From assembly GCF_001190945.1 (NCBI RefSeq), contig NZ_CP011112.1, positions 186,001 through 250,000 of the forward strand: DNA of 64,000 nt, written 5' to 3'. A model generated the notes under the pieces. It saw only the letters and a list, made by a program, of their open reading frames with translations, was not told the origin of the DNA and did no database searches. Below, piece after piece: positions 8,857-17,361 of the stretch (within the stretch, counting starts at the first letter, position 1; every line of letters starts with the position of its first letter). Source of the stretch: Luteipulveratus mongoliensis (GTDB taxonomy: Bacteria > Actinomycetota > Actinomycetes > Actinomycetales > Dermatophilaceae). The translations under genes and the position numbers were made by a program.

Positions 8857-9807
8857 TCATCGCGGGCGCACGGCCGTGGCCGCTGCTTGCTCAGCCAGGG
8901 CCTTGAGCGCCGGACGGAGCGATTCCAGGTACGCCGGCGGCACCTGTTCATCGACCAGAACAGCCAGGGCCCGGCGCAGATTCTCGATGGCGCGCGGGCT
9001 AGTGGCCTGCTGCAGCGCTGGCGACGCGGACAGCTGTGCACTAGCTGCAAGCCAAGGCTCCAGTGCTGCCCTCGGAACATCTAGTTGCAGACTGTCTACA
9101 GCCCGCTGCAGCTCCTCGAGCCCGGCGGATGCCCCAGCGAGGCGGACGGTGCGGTCGAGAGCATCAGGGATGCCCGCCTCCTGCAGAAGCCGGGCGACCA
9201 GGGCGTTGCCGTCGCCGGCGGGGGCGGAGTAGTAGTGCGCGTACGGGCGCAGCGCCTCGGCGAGATCGTCCGGGTGGACGCCGTGACTGGTCGTGGCGTC
9301 GCGTACGACCGTTGCGAGGTGGCCACCATCGAGGCGGCCACGGGCCAGATCGACGACGGTATGCACCGGTGTGGTCACAGGCAGACCGTCCACGACGGTC
9401 CAGCGCTCGAGGTCCAGCTGAGCTCGGTGCAGCCGCACATCCGGCTGCCGTGTCTGTTTCCGGGTAGCGACGCTGAACTCATGGATATCGGCGTCGATAT
9501 CGCCCATGTCCAGCAGCAGCGCAGCAGAGCGGTGAGAAACCACCGCCGGCGGCGATGAGCCAAGGACACGCTCGGATGCGAGCAGGGGGCGACGATCCAG
9601 ACTGAGCCATGCCGCCCTGAGGGAGTCGAACCGGTGCGCCGGAGAGCCAGCGAGACGGTAGATGCCATGACGAGGACGCTCCAGAATCCCCTCATCGACC
9701 ATGCGCGTCAGAGCCATCCGAGAGATCCCGGCGGCATGTGCCTGCGCAGCGGTGAGCAGGCCCCATTGACTCGCAGCAAGATCACTCACCTCAAGCACGG
9801 CCGACAT
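8857..9807 (-). CDS. AbiEi-type antitoxin/transcriptional repressor
   Basis: 316 residues. N-terminal winged-helix AbiEi_4-type domain: GLLTAAQAHAAGISRMALTR then GILERPRHGIYRL (about 17-52). The middle (about 60-190) is the AbiEi C-terminal-like module; the last 120 residues are helical and less conserved, so the protein is longer than many AbiEi antitoxins. AbiEi neutralises the toxin and represses the operon. ATG 9807 has GAGGAG upstream, and a 15-bp inverted repeat lies 20 bases before the start. Confidence 0.85.
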   Translation of the reverse strand: MSAVLEVSDLAASQWGLLTAAQAHAAGISRMALTRMVDEGILERPRHGIYRLAGSPAHRFDSLRAAWLSLDRRPLLASERVLGSSPPAVVSHRSAALLLDMGDIDADIHEFSVATRKQTRQPDVRLHRAQLDLERWTVVDGLPVTTPVHTVVDLARGRLDGGHLATVVRDATTSHGVHPDDLAEALRPYAHYYSAPAGDGNALVARLLQEAGIPDALDRTVRLAGASAGLEELQRAVDSLQLDVPRAALEPWLAASAQLSASPALQQATSPRAIENLRRALAVLVDEQVPPAYLESLRPALKALAEQAAATAVRPR

Positions 9808-9826
9808 CCTTGCTCCTCACGTCAAG

Positions 9827-9864
9827 TGCTGCAACTGTAACATCTAGGCGTTACAATTGCAGCA
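9827..9864. promoter_or_regulatory. Candidate AbiEi operator palindrome
   Basis: Arms TGCTGCAACTGTAAC (9827-9841) and GTTACAATTGCAGCA (9850-9864) are complementary at 14 of 15 positions across an 8-base spacer. It lies just upstream of the antitoxin start. AbiEi proteins are known to bind inverted repeats in their own promoter, so negative autoregulation is likely. Confidence 0.6.
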
Positions 9865-9981
9865 TGAGCTGGTGCTATTTTCAGCTCTCCCCGATGATGT
9901 GCTAGTCGCAGGATCGGGCAGAGGTCGGATCCACGGACGGCGTCGGGTCCTAGACCCGCCCGCCCGCGCAACGCGCGTTGG

Positions 9982-11349
9982 CTAGCGCTCGGGGGCCGTA
10001 CGCGCGCGCAAGCGTTGGGCGCCGAGCAGCAGCAGGAGAGCCGACAGCGACACGAGTGGCCCCACCGCATCGCCACCGAGCGCCGCGAGTCCGCCAGCGA
10101 TCAGGCCCACGACGAGAACACCCAGGTGTGGCAGCAGCGCCCAGAACAGCACCAGCCCAGCACCGCCGCCCAGTCCCATCAGCTCGGAGGGCAGTCCGCC
10201 GAGGAACGCGACGAGCAGCTGCTGAGCGGCCAGCAGCAGCACCACGGCAACCAGCGACACCAACGACGGCGCCACGCCACCGCCCACGAAGATCGTGGCC
10301 ACACCCCAGATCACGACGACCGGCACCAGCCCGACCACCAGGTGCAGGGTGGCCTCACGGGGCGCGGACATCCCGAGCAGCGTGACGTTGCCCGCGCCAT
10401 CGGCGAGGGAGCGGAGGCCGCGCACGAGACGGCCGACGCCGGCGCCCATCACGAGCAGCGACAGACCGAGCAGCAGAGCCAGCCGGTCGTCCTGGCCGAC
10501 CGCCCAGCAGGCCGCGGGCGCACCCACGCAGAGCAGCACCAACCCGACCGCGGTCGACCACGGTGCGCGGAGCAGGGCGAGCACGTCGGCCGCGAGCACG
10601 GATGGTCCAGATCCCCACGCAGGCAAGCGAATTCGTCGGAAACGAGGCTTGCCCAGCTGGACCTCGCGGCGCAGGTACGACGCGTCCCCGGCGTACAGCG
10701 CAGCCGTCATGGTCTGGCTGAGCACGACCTGCTCGCGCAACTCGGGCTGCCGGAGCTGTGCGAGTGCCGCACCCGACCGCGCGATGTCTCGAGGACTCGG
10801 CGGACCTTCCGCACCGAGCACCTGACCGCGCAACCACACCTGGACCGACAGCCAGCCGAGCAGGGCCCCACCGACAGCGCCGATGACCGCCGAGAGGCCG
10901 GAGGTCAGGTGCGCGACCGCCATGCCACCACCGATCGAGATGCCGACCACGCCGGCTCCCACCGTGGCGACCAGGTCGGTGGCTTGCCACCACGGCAGCA
11001 GCACGCGGCGGCGGTCGATGCTCGCGGGCAGCACCAGGTCGACCAGGCTCAGGTCCGGCAGCACCGGCCCGCGCAGCCGACCGAGCCGGAACAGTCCCGC
11101 GATCAGGACGACGACCAGGAGCAGACCGACGGGCAGCGCCCAGGTGTCCCAACGGTCGCGGGCCGTCGCGTTGTCCACGACGGCTTGAAAGATGGCCTGG
11201 GACAGCGTGGTCCCGTAGATCCCGGCGAAGAGTGCGGAGATGTAGATGCTGTACGCCGCCCGGCCCAGCTGAGAGTGCCCGTCGTACGCCAGCTCGGTCA
11301 CGGCGAAGAGCCGCTCGGTGTCGTCCAGTCGACCGACGGAGTCGCTCAC
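9982..11349 (-). CDS. Polytopic membrane protein, DUF6297-like ABC partner
   Basis: 455 residues with about ten to eleven hydrophobic segments and a cytosolic loop around residues 165-220 (EGPPSPRDIARSGAALAQLR). It begins with GTG overlapping the ATPase stop by 4 bases, so it is probably the membrane partner of that ABC ATPase. It resembles the uncharacterised actinobacterial DUF6297 proteins that sit beside lone ABC ATPases; substrate and direction of transport are unknown. Between it and the abiE promoter, 9865-9981 holds only short palindromes (CGGGTCctaGACCCG; CAACGCGCGTTG) that may end its transcript. Confidence 0.6.
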   Translation of the reverse strand: MSDSVGRLDDTERLFAVTELAYDGHSQLGRAAYSIYISALFAGIYGTTLSQAIFQAVVDNATARDRWDTWALPVGLLLVVVLIAGLFRLGRLRGPVLPDLSLVDLVLPASIDRRRVLLPWWQATDLVATVGAGVVGISIGGGMAVAHLTSGLSAVIGAVGGALLGWLSVQVWLRGQVLGAEGPPSPRDIARSGAALAQLRQPELREQVVLSQTMTAALYAGDASYLRREVQLGKPRFRRIRLPAWGSGPSVLAADVLALLRAPWSTAVGLVLLCVGAPAACWAVGQDDRLALLLGLSLLVMGAGVGRLVRGLRSLADGAGNVTLLGMSAPREATLHLVVGLVPVVVIWGVATIFVGGGVAPSLVSLVAVVLLLAAQQLLVAFLGGLPSELMGLGGGAGLVLFWALLPHLGVLVVGLIAGGLAALGGDAVGPLVSLSALLLLLGAQRLRARTAPER

Positions 11350-12002
11350 AACGGCACCGGTGTCAGCGTGACCGTGTCGTCCGCGATCACCTCGATGACG
11401 CTCTCGTCGTGGCAGGCGACGAGGAGTGCGGCGCCGGCTTGCTTGCGTGCCAACAGGATTCGCGCGAGCTGAGCGCGGCGGTCGCTGTCGAGCCGCTGCT
11501 CGGGCTCATCCAGGACGAGCACGCCGCTCGGTCGGATCAGCGTCATCGCGAGGTCGGCGAGCTGGCGCTGACCCGAGGAGAGCTCGTGCAGGAAGCGGTG
11601 CCGGAGCGGCTCGATATCGAGCAGGTCGAACATCGCGTTGACCCGGTCCGCGCAGGTCTCACGCTGCCCACCCCACGTCTGGTCCACCAGGACGAGGTGG
11701 TCCTGCACGGTGAGCTCGCGGTAACCGGTGATCGGCCAGAGCAGCGCAGCGATCACCTCGCGCACTCGCGGGACTCGCTCATCGACCTTCTTGCCGTCGA
11801 GCGTCACCGTGCCGGAGCTCGGCAACGCCGCCCCCGTCATCATCCGCAGCATCGTGGACTTGCCGGCTCCGTTGGGACCACGGAGGACCACACCCCGGCC
11901 CGGCCGGACGCGTACGTCGGTGGGCGCGACCAGCGCGACATCGTTGACCGAGCGCTGGGCCTGGTCAGCGTGGAGGAGCTCGAAGGTGACGACGTCGCTC
12001 AC
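11346..12002 (-). CDS. ABC transporter ATPase
   Basis: 218 residues, a minimal ATPase: Walker A GPNGAGKST (about 40-48), signature LSSGQRQLADL (about 143-153, SSGQ in place of SGGQ), Walker B GVLVLDEPE (about 162-170), and switch His in VACHDESV. Starts with GTG that overlaps the pdxY stop by 4 bases and ends overlapping the start of the membrane partner. It probably powers a small exporter. Confidence 0.88.
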   Translation of the reverse strand: MSDVVTFELLHADQAQRSVNDVALVAPTDVRVRPGRGVVLRGPNGAGKSTMLRMMTGAALPSSGTVTLDGKKVDERVPRVREVIAALLWPITGYRELTVQDHLVLVDQTWGGQRETCADRVNAMFDLLDIEPLRHRFLHELSSGQRQLADLAMTLIRPSGVLVLDEPEQRLDSDRRAQLARILLARKQAGAALLVACHDESVIEVIADDTVTLTPVPL

Positions 12003-12847
12003 GTGAGCTCAGCGACCGTGAATCGTCCGCTCGGGTGGGCGATCGCTTCCTGAGCGCCGACCAGCTGCAGCTCGCGAGTGCCTGCCTCGTGCGTCCGCTC
12101 GACGATCCCGAACACCGAGTCGGCGGTCTTGGCGAGCGCCTCGGCCGGGCCATCGGTCAGCACGTGCGCCAGGAAGATCGCGGCCGTCGCGTCACCGCCA
12201 CCGGTGACGTAGAGCGGCAGCAGCGGAGTCGTCACCAGCCAGGCGCCCTCGTCACTGACGACGGCCATCTGTACGGAGTCGGCCGGGGTCTCGTCGGTCT
12301 GCACCGAGGTGACCAAAATCGTACGAGGACCCTTGTCCCGCAACGTATTTGCCGCAGCGACGAGGTCCGCGACCGAGTGCACCTCGGACCCGGTGAGGAA
12401 CTCGAGCTCGAACTGGTTGGGCGTGATGATGTCGGCCGCGGGGACGACCCGGTCGCGCATGAACTCAGGGATGCCCGGCTGCACGAAGAAGCCGCGCCCG
12501 ACGTCGCCCATGACGGGGTCGGCACAGTAGATGGCCTTCGGGTTGGCCTCCTTGACCCTGGCCACGGCGTCGAGGATGACCTCGCCGATGGCCTCCGCGC
12601 CCTGGTAGCCCGACAGCACGGCATCGCACTCGGGCAGGACGCCGCGCTCCTCGATGCCACTGATGACATCGGCGACGGTCGACGGCTCGAACACGACACC
12701 CTTCCACTGGCCGTAGCCGGTGTGGTTGGAGAAGTGCACCGTGTAGACCGGCCACACCTCATGGCCGAGGCGCTGCAGGGGGAAGACGGCGGAGCTGTTG
12801 CCGGCGTGGCCGTACGCCACCGACGACTGGATGGAGAGGATCTTCAC
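11999..12847 (-). CDS. pdxY: Pyridoxal kinase
   Basis: 282 residues from GTG 12847 (MKILSIQSSVAYGHAGNSSA). It phosphorylates pyridoxal to PLP in vitamin B6 salvage. Ribokinase-fold features: N-terminal SIQSSVAYGHAGNSSAVFPL with the substrate Ser/His region, YCADPVMGD (about 110-118), TPNQFELEFLTG (about 145-156), and the catalytic anion-hole segment GGGDATAAIF (about 222-231), where family members have GTGD. An upstream extension to 13003 is open but overlaps the divergent small gene and lacks homology. First of a three-gene operon with 4-base overlaps; a functional link to the ABC pair is not obvious. Confidence 0.92.
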   Translation of the reverse strand: MKILSIQSSVAYGHAGNSSAVFPLQRLGHEVWPVYTVHFSNHTGYGQWKGVVFEPSTVADVISGIEERGVLPECDAVLSGYQGAEAIGEVILDAVARVKEANPKAIYCADPVMGDVGRGFFVQPGIPEFMRDRVVPAADIITPNQFELEFLTGSEVHSVADLVAAANTLRDKGPRTILVTSVQTDETPADSVQMAVVSDEGAWLVTTPLLPLYVTGGGDATAAIFLAHVLTDGPAEALAKTADSVFGIVERTHEAGTRELQLVGAQEAIAHPSGRFTVAELT

Positions 12848-12890
12848 TCGCGCGAGGGTAGTCCTCGTACCTGCCAGGGAGACTGGGCTG

Positions 12891-13127
12891 GTGCGAGATG
12901 TCCCTGAACCCATGACCTTGGTCGTCAACGGCGAGACGTTCAGCGCCGAAGCCGACCCGGACCAGCCGGGGGCTTGGCACCTGACGTGGCTGAGCGGACC
13001 CAACCCGGGTTACGGCTTCACCACCGTGCGCAGCGACCACCGATGGTCAGAGCGCGCCGAACTGGAGAGCGGTATCCAGTCGTTCCTCGCGGAGATCGAC
13101 CCCGCAACGGGCTACCTCGCCGACTAG
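12891..13127 (+). CDS. Small conserved-looking hypothetical protein
   Basis: 78 residues from GTG 12891, with AGGGAG about 8 bases upstream; ATG 12912 is an alternative. Divergent from pdxY with about 43 bases between starts. Sequence TFSAEADPDQPGAWHLTWLS and GYGFTTVRSDHRW is Trp/aromatic-rich and soluble, like small DUF-type actinobacterial proteins; I do not recognise a function. The dispersed repeat begins right after its TAG stop. Confidence 0.6.
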   Translation: MRDVPEPMTLVVNGETFSAEADPDQPGAWHLTWLSGPNPGYGFTTVRSDHRWSERAELESGIQSFLAEIDPATGYLAD

Positions 13128-13218
13128 CTGGTCGAGTAGGCGAGCCGCATCGAGACCCGGCGACGGACGTACCAGGGTCTCGATACGGCTGCGCTAGCGC
13201 TCCGCCTACTCCACCGGC
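13128..13218. repeat. Dispersed palindromic repeat, full copy
   Basis: Head CTGGTCGAGTAGGCGAGCCG..ATCGAGACC, a short centre, then tail GGTCTCGATACGGCTGCGC..CTCCGCCTACTCCACCGG. The whole can fold into a long imperfect hairpin. It lies between convergent genes and could end both transcripts. Confidence 0.85.
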
Positions 13219-13226
13219 GATGGCCG

Positions 13227-13967
13227 TCAGAAACCAGGCTTGGCTCGGTTGATGATCGTGGTGAGCTTGGGGCTGCCGTCCTCGGGCGTCCCCTCAGTGC
13301 CGGGGTCGATCCCGCCCGCGGCGATCTTGTCGAGGACCTTCATGCCGCGCTCGCTGATGTGCCCGAAGACTGTGTAGTCGGGGCGCAGGCGCGAGTCCTG
13401 GTAGACCAGGAAGAACTGGCTGCCGTTGGTGTCCGGACCGCCATTGGCCATCGCGAGCGTGCCGCGGGTGTAGTTCTTGCGGCTGCCGTCGGGGAAGCCC
13501 GGCCAGTTCGGGAGCTCCTTGGCGCTCGCGAGCTCGTCCTTGAACGAGTAGCCCGGGTCTCCCCAGCCGGTGCCGAGCGGGTCACCGCACTGCAGGACGG
13601 ACAGCGCGGACGGCGGCGTCTGGTAGGCCGTGAGCCGGTGACACTTGGTGTCGTCGAAGTACTTCTTGCGGGTCAGGAACTCGAAGTTCTGCACGGTGCA
13701 CGGAGCCTTCGACCGCTCCAGCAGCAGTGGGATGTCGCCGCGGTTGGTCTTGAGCGTGATCGGCTTCCAGCCGTGGCTCGGTGTGTGCTTCGGGTCCTTC
13801 GGCAGCCCGACCCAGGTCGAGTACGTCTGGTCCTCCAACGGCGTGTACGCGCAGGGCCCCTTGGTCGGGCCGGGCGTCGGCTTCTCGGCCGCAACGGATG
13901 CGGTGGGGGACAGGGCGAGGGTCGCGCCGATGGCGACGGCCGCCGCGATGGTGCTCAGGGTCCGCAT
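13227..13967 (-). CDS. Secreted cyclophilin-type peptidyl-prolyl isomerase
   Basis: 246 residues from ATG 13967, with GGAGGA upstream. Signal peptide of about 26 residues (RTLSTIAAAVAIGATLALSP.. ending near SVAA). The mature part is a cyclophilin: APCTVQNFEFL near 85, FHR-equivalent KCHRL, GDPLGTGWGDPGYSFKDE, GTLAMANGGPDTNGSQFFLV and YTVFGHI. It catalyses proline cis-trans isomerisation of exported proteins outside the membrane. The FxxQGGDP core is altered to LQCGDP, common in this bacterial subgroup. Confidence 0.9.
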   Translation of the reverse strand: MRTLSTIAAAVAIGATLALSPTASVAAEKPTPGPTKGPCAYTPLEDQTYSTWVGLPKDPKHTPSHGWKPITLKTNRGDIPLLLERSKAPCTVQNFEFLTRKKYFDDTKCHRLTAYQTPPSALSVLQCGDPLGTGWGDPGYSFKDELASAKELPNWPGFPDGSRKNYTRGTLAMANGGPDTNGSQFFLVYQDSRLRPDYTVFGHISERGMKVLDKIAAGGIDPGTEGTPEDGSPKLTTIINRAKPGF

Positions 13968-14047
13968 GGCTCCTCCGGTTCTGCTCCTGCGACCGGGTCT
14001 CGGCCGCGTTTCGGAACCTAATGGACCGGCAGGGCACGATGGGCCGT

Positions 14048-14371
14048 ATGAGCGAACAGGCAACAACACCGCAGGACCTCGCCGACGACGCCGTCGTGCT
14101 CGACGTGCGCGAGCAGGACGAGTGGGACGCCGGCCACGCGCCAGGTGCCGTCCACATCCCGCTGGCCGAGGTGCCGGCGCGGATCGATGAGCTGCCCGAC
14201 GCCGAGCCGCTTCCCGTGATCTGCCGCAGCGGTGGCCGTTCGGGCCGGGCCGTGCAGTGGCTGAGCGCCCAGGGCTACGACGTCGTCAACGTCGAAGGCG
14301 GCATGAAGGCGTGGGAGCAGGGCGGTAAGTCCGTGGTCAGCACCGGCGACAAGGCCCCCGAAGTCCTCTGA
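14048..14371 (+). CDS. Single-domain rhodanese
   Basis: 107 residues from ATG 14048. Rhodanese fold: VVLDVREQDEWDAGHAPGAV (about 17-36), active-site loop ICRSGGRSGRA with Cys near residue 60, and VVNVEGGMKAW near 80. Likely a thiosulfate:acceptor sulfurtransferase or persulfide carrier in the cytosol (GlpE/PspE type). The next gene converges on it, separated by an 80-bp palindrome. Confidence 0.88.
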   Translation: MSEQATTPQDLADDAVVLDVREQDEWDAGHAPGAVHIPLAEVPARIDELPDAEPLPVICRSGGRSGRAVQWLSAQGYDVVNVEGGMKAWEQGGKSVVSTGDKAPEVL

Positions 14372-14378
14372 CCGCCCA

Positions 14379-14458
14379 CTACCCCGCCGATCTGTCCACC
14401 ACCCCTCGTGACGTGACCGGTCACCTCACGAGGGGTGGTGGACAGATCGGCGGGGTAG
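14379..14458. terminator. 80-bp near-perfect palindrome between convergent genes
   Basis: Arms 14379-14418 and 14419-14458 are complementary at 39 of 40 positions with no loop; the centre is GTGACCGGTCAC. It starts 7 bases after the rhodanese stop and ends 27 bases before the thioesterase stop, so a bidirectional terminator is likely, but it is far longer than needed and has no T-tract. Confidence 0.6.
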
Positions 14459-14485
14459 TCGAAAGGCGGGGCGGCGCGTACGACG

Positions 14486-15310
14486 TCAGCGGGGCAGGCG
14501 GGCGAGCTGGCGGGACTGCGCGACCAAGCGGTCCTCGCTGTCCCAGACCTCGCAGTCCTCGACGAAGTGCCCGGACGCGATGTGTTCGGTGTAGTGCTTG
14601 AGCCGCAGCCACCCCGGCGCCGGTTTGCCGAGCACGTGCACCGTGAAGTCGATCGTCGGCGCCCAGCCGGGCTTGCCGAGATCCATCGACGCGGGCGGCA
14701 GCGCGTCACACGCGAAGAGCAGCTCGAGCGGGTCCGGCTCACGCCCGTCGGCCATCCGCATCCACGCCTGGATCATGCCCTTGCCGCTCGGCTTGCCCAG
14801 CGCCCACATCGCGGTGGCCGGGTCGAGCCGCAGCTCGGTCCGATGGAGCAGCTCGGCGCCCTTGAGCGACTCCGGTGGTGCGTCGGTGCTGCGGACGCAC
14901 TGCTCCGGCGCCGGGATCTGCGGCGGCTCGATGCGGTTGTCCACGTCGGTCGGCGCCCGGTCCAGGTCGGTGAACGTGCCGAGCACCTTGATGGACTCGA
15001 CCCGGTTGCCTTCCTGGTCGGTCTGCACCAGCGTGGCGCTGCCGACCGAGACGCTGCCGCCCTTGCGGACCAGAGTCGTCTCGATGGTGACGGGCCCGGG
15101 GCGGCCGGGCGCGAGGTAGTAGGCCGTGATCGACAGCGGGTCGGCGTGGCCGCCGGCCCCGAGTGTCTCGGACAGCGCCTTGCCGATGACCGCCAGCAGC
15201 AGACCGCCGTTGATGCCGCCGCCGATGGTCCAGCTGCGGTCGAGCCTGGCCTCGTAGGTGCCGGGGGTCTCGGTCGGCGTCAGGCTGAGGGCATCGTCGA
15301 ACTCGCTCAC
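14486..15310 (-). CDS. Acyl-CoA thioesterase-like, double hotdog fold
   Basis: 274 residues from GTG 15310 (earlier in-frame GTG 15316 and TTG 15319 are possible). Two hotdog-like halves: the first with WTIGGGINGGLLLAVIGKAL (about 27-46) and PLSITAYYLAPGRPGPV, the second with KGMIQAWMRM, PASMDLGKPGWAPTIDFTVH and GHFVEDCEVWDS. This is the TesB-like/4HBT_3 family that hydrolyses acyl-CoA. The substrate is unknown. Confidence 0.82.
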   Translation of the reverse strand: MSEFDDALSLTPTETPGTYEARLDRSWTIGGGINGGLLLAVIGKALSETLGAGGHADPLSITAYYLAPGRPGPVTIETTLVRKGGSVSVGSATLVQTDQEGNRVESIKVLGTFTDLDRAPTDVDNRIEPPQIPAPEQCVRSTDAPPESLKGAELLHRTELRLDPATAMWALGKPSGKGMIQAWMRMADGREPDPLELLFACDALPPASMDLGKPGWAPTIDFTVHVLGKPAPGWLRLKHYTEHIASGHFVEDCEVWDSEDRLVAQSRQLARLPR

Positions 15311-15331
15311 GAGCACCAACCTACCCGCGAG

Positions 15332-16192
15332 TCACTTCAGCAGTCGCGACATACGGCGATCGGCCAGCGGCTTGCCGCCGGTCTGGCAGGTGGCGCAGTA
15401 CTGCAGCGACCGGTCCGCGAACGACACCTCACGTACGACGTCACCACAGACGGGACACTTCTCGCCGGTACGCCCGTGGACCCGCATCCCCGCGCGCTTG
15501 GAGTCCTTGAGCTCCTTGGCCGGCTTGCCCTCCGCGGCCGTGATCGCGCCCTGCAGCACCTCACGCAGCGCGGTGTAGAGCCGCTCCACCTCGTCGTCCT
15601 TGAGCGAGCCGGCCATCGCGAACGGTGACAGCTTGGCCGCGTGCAGCGCCTCGTCGGAGTAGGCGTTGCCGACGCCGGCGATCACCGACTGGTCGCGCAG
15701 GAGTCCCTTGATCTGGGTACGCCGACCGCTCACCAGCGCCGCGAACGCCGCCTCGTCGAACGCCTCGCTCAGCGGATCCGGCCCCAGGCTCGCGATGCCC
15801 GGCACCTCCTGCGGATCCTTCACGATGTAGGCCGCGAGCTTCTTCTTGGTGCCCGCCTCGGTGAGGTCGAACCCCGACCCGTCGGAGAAGCGGCAACGCA
15901 GCGCGATCGGGGACTTGCCGGGCCGCAGCATGTTGGTCGACAACGCATCGGACCACCGCAGCCAGCCCGCGCGCGCGAGGTGGAAGATCAGGTGCAACCC
16001 GTCGACGTCGATGTCGATCCACTTGCCGTGCCGCTGCACGTCCGTGACCATCAAGCCCGAAAGTGCTTGCGGCGCAGGGTTGTACGTCTTCAGCACGCTG
16101 ATCGAGCCGAGCTCGACTCCCGTCACGGCCAGGTCCACGACCCGCCCGCGGAGGAAGTCGGTCAGGGCTTGGACTTCGGGGAGCTCAGGCAT
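15332..16192 (-). CDS. Fpg/Nei-family DNA glycosylase
   Basis: 286 residues. Begins PELPEV, so after Met removal Pro1 is the catalytic nucleophile and Glu2 the general acid of the Fpg/Nei family that excises oxidised bases and nicks the strand. Helix-two-turn-helix with VIAGVGNAYSDE (about 165-176), and C-terminal zinc finger CPVCGD...YCATCQTGG (about 245-275). No K57-type signature of classical MutM is evident (Lys in QRHGKWI may correspond), so MutM versus Nei is left open. Its 5' end overlaps the App1-like stop by 8 bases. Confidence 0.9.
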   Translation of the reverse strand: MPELPEVQALTDFLRGRVVDLAVTGVELGSISVLKTYNPAPQALSGLMVTDVQRHGKWIDIDVDGLHLIFHLARAGWLRWSDALSTNMLRPGKSPIALRCRFSDGSGFDLTEAGTKKKLAAYIVKDPQEVPGIASLGPDPLSEAFDEAAFAALVSGRRTQIKGLLRDQSVIAGVGNAYSDEALHAAKLSPFAMAGSLKDDEVERLYTALREVLQGAITAAEGKPAKELKDSKRAGMRVHGRTGEKCPVCGDVVREVSFADRSLQYCATCQTGGKPLADRRMSRLLK

Positions 16193-17222
16193 CGCTGCGG
16201 GCCTTTCGCATGGTCCAGGTGACGAGCCTGTGCAGGGCGTAGCCGTCCGGGCCCTCCAGGGTCGGCACCTGCTGCGGACGACCCGAGACGTCGTCGTGGG
16301 ACAGCGGGTGACCGTGTGACAGCACCTGCTGGGTCGGGGTCAGCTGGCGGATGGCGACGCACTCGACGCTCTCGGGGTGCTCGAGCGCGAAGTCCTCGTA
16401 GATCTGCGGGTCGTGCTGGCCGTCATCGCCCACCAGGACCCACCGGATGTGCGGGAACTCCGTCGCCAGACGGCGCAGCTGAGCCCGTTTGTGAGCCTGG
16501 CCACTGCGGAACCACGACGACTCGGTCGGACCCCAGTCGGTCAGCAGCAGCGCGCCCGCTGGGTAGCCGTGCCGCCGCAAGAACCTCGTCAGCACGGCGT
16601 GGGTGTTCCAAGCACCTGTCGAGACGTAGACGATGGGCGCGCCTGGGTGGTGCGCCAGCAGAGAGCGGTACATGGCTGCCATTCCGGGCACCACACGTCG
16701 CGCAGTCTCCTGGCGCACGAAGGAGTTGTACGCCGCCAGCATCGGCCGCGGAAGCATCGTGATCAGGCAGGTGTCATCGATGTCGCTGACGATGCCGAAC
16801 CGGATGTCGTCACCGATGATCTGCACGGGAGCACGGACCTCGACGTCGCCCGCTGTGATGGTTGCTTCGTGCCAACCCGCTTGCAGGCCATGGCTTTTCA
16901 GGTCGACGTCGAAGTAGCCGCCTCGGTCGGAGACCGTGTCGATCGTGGCGTCACCGAAGGTCACGCTCACGGCCACCTCGGACACCGGCGCCGCGAAGAA
17001 CACCCGGATGCCCCGGCGTACGGGCGCCTCGTCGGCTGTGGGAGAGGTGCCGGGCTGACCGTCCCGACCGAGAGCGACCCGACCGAGCACGCGCGCGAGA
17101 CGGGGGTTGCCGTAGCCGGTGTAGGGGAAGATCTGGTGAGTCCAGCCGCGTCCGCCCAGGCGTCGAGCGACCTGCGCATTGAACGCGTCCTCGGCGCGAG
17201 CTGCGGGGTGCGGCTTCACCAT
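16185..17222 (-). CDS. App1-family phosphatase (DUF2183)
   Basis: 345 residues from ATG 17222. The C-terminal App1 catalytic domain has the HAD-like GIVSDIDDTCLITMLPR (about 149-165; nucleophile Asp and DxDxT), IVYVSTGAWNT (about 200) and VLVGDDGQHDPQIYEDF (about 255). The N-terminal 120 residues include an Ig-like beta region. Relatives include yeast App1 phosphatidate phosphatase; bacterial substrates are uncertain. Likely cotranscribed with the downstream glycosylase gene. Confidence 0.85.
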   Translation of the reverse strand: MVKPHPAARAEDAFNAQVARRLGGRGWTHQIFPYTGYGNPRLARVLGRVALGRDGQPGTSPTADEAPVRRGIRVFFAAPVSEVAVSVTFGDATIDTVSDRGGYFDVDLKSHGLQAGWHEATITAGDVEVRAPVQIIGDDIRFGIVSDIDDTCLITMLPRPMLAAYNSFVRQETARRVVPGMAAMYRSLLAHHPGAPIVYVSTGAWNTHAVLTRFLRRHGYPAGALLLTDWGPTESSWFRSGQAHKRAQLRRLATEFPHIRWVLVGDDGQHDPQIYEDFALEHPESVECVAIRQLTPTQQVLSHGHPLSHDDVSGRPQQVPTLEGPDGYALHRLVTWTMRKARSDA

Positions 17223-17249
17223 GCACACACCCTATGCCGCATCCACCCC

Positions 17250-17349
17250 ACCGCTGGCCGAGTACGCGAGGCGCCATCCGCCCACCGCTGGTCGAGTAGG
17301 CGAGGCGCTGGTCGAGTAGGCGAGGCGCTAGCCGAGCCGTATCGAGACC
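17250..17349. repeat. Dispersed repeat, three tandem heads
   Basis: Head units at 17250-17272 (variant CTGGCCGAGTACGCGAG), 17285-17307 and 17308-17349 (CTGGTCGAGTAGGCGAGGCG..CGTATCGAGACC). No tail half follows, so this is a head-only array rather than a hairpin. It lies between divergent genes, immediately before the GH15-like start. Confidence 0.8.
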
Positions 17350-17361
17350 TAGACTCCCCCT

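Noticed and set aside
17250-17349. CRISPR-like array of short repeats
   Set aside because: Units are contiguous or unevenly spaced, lack unique spacers, and match the genome-wide palindromic repeat. No cas genes are present.
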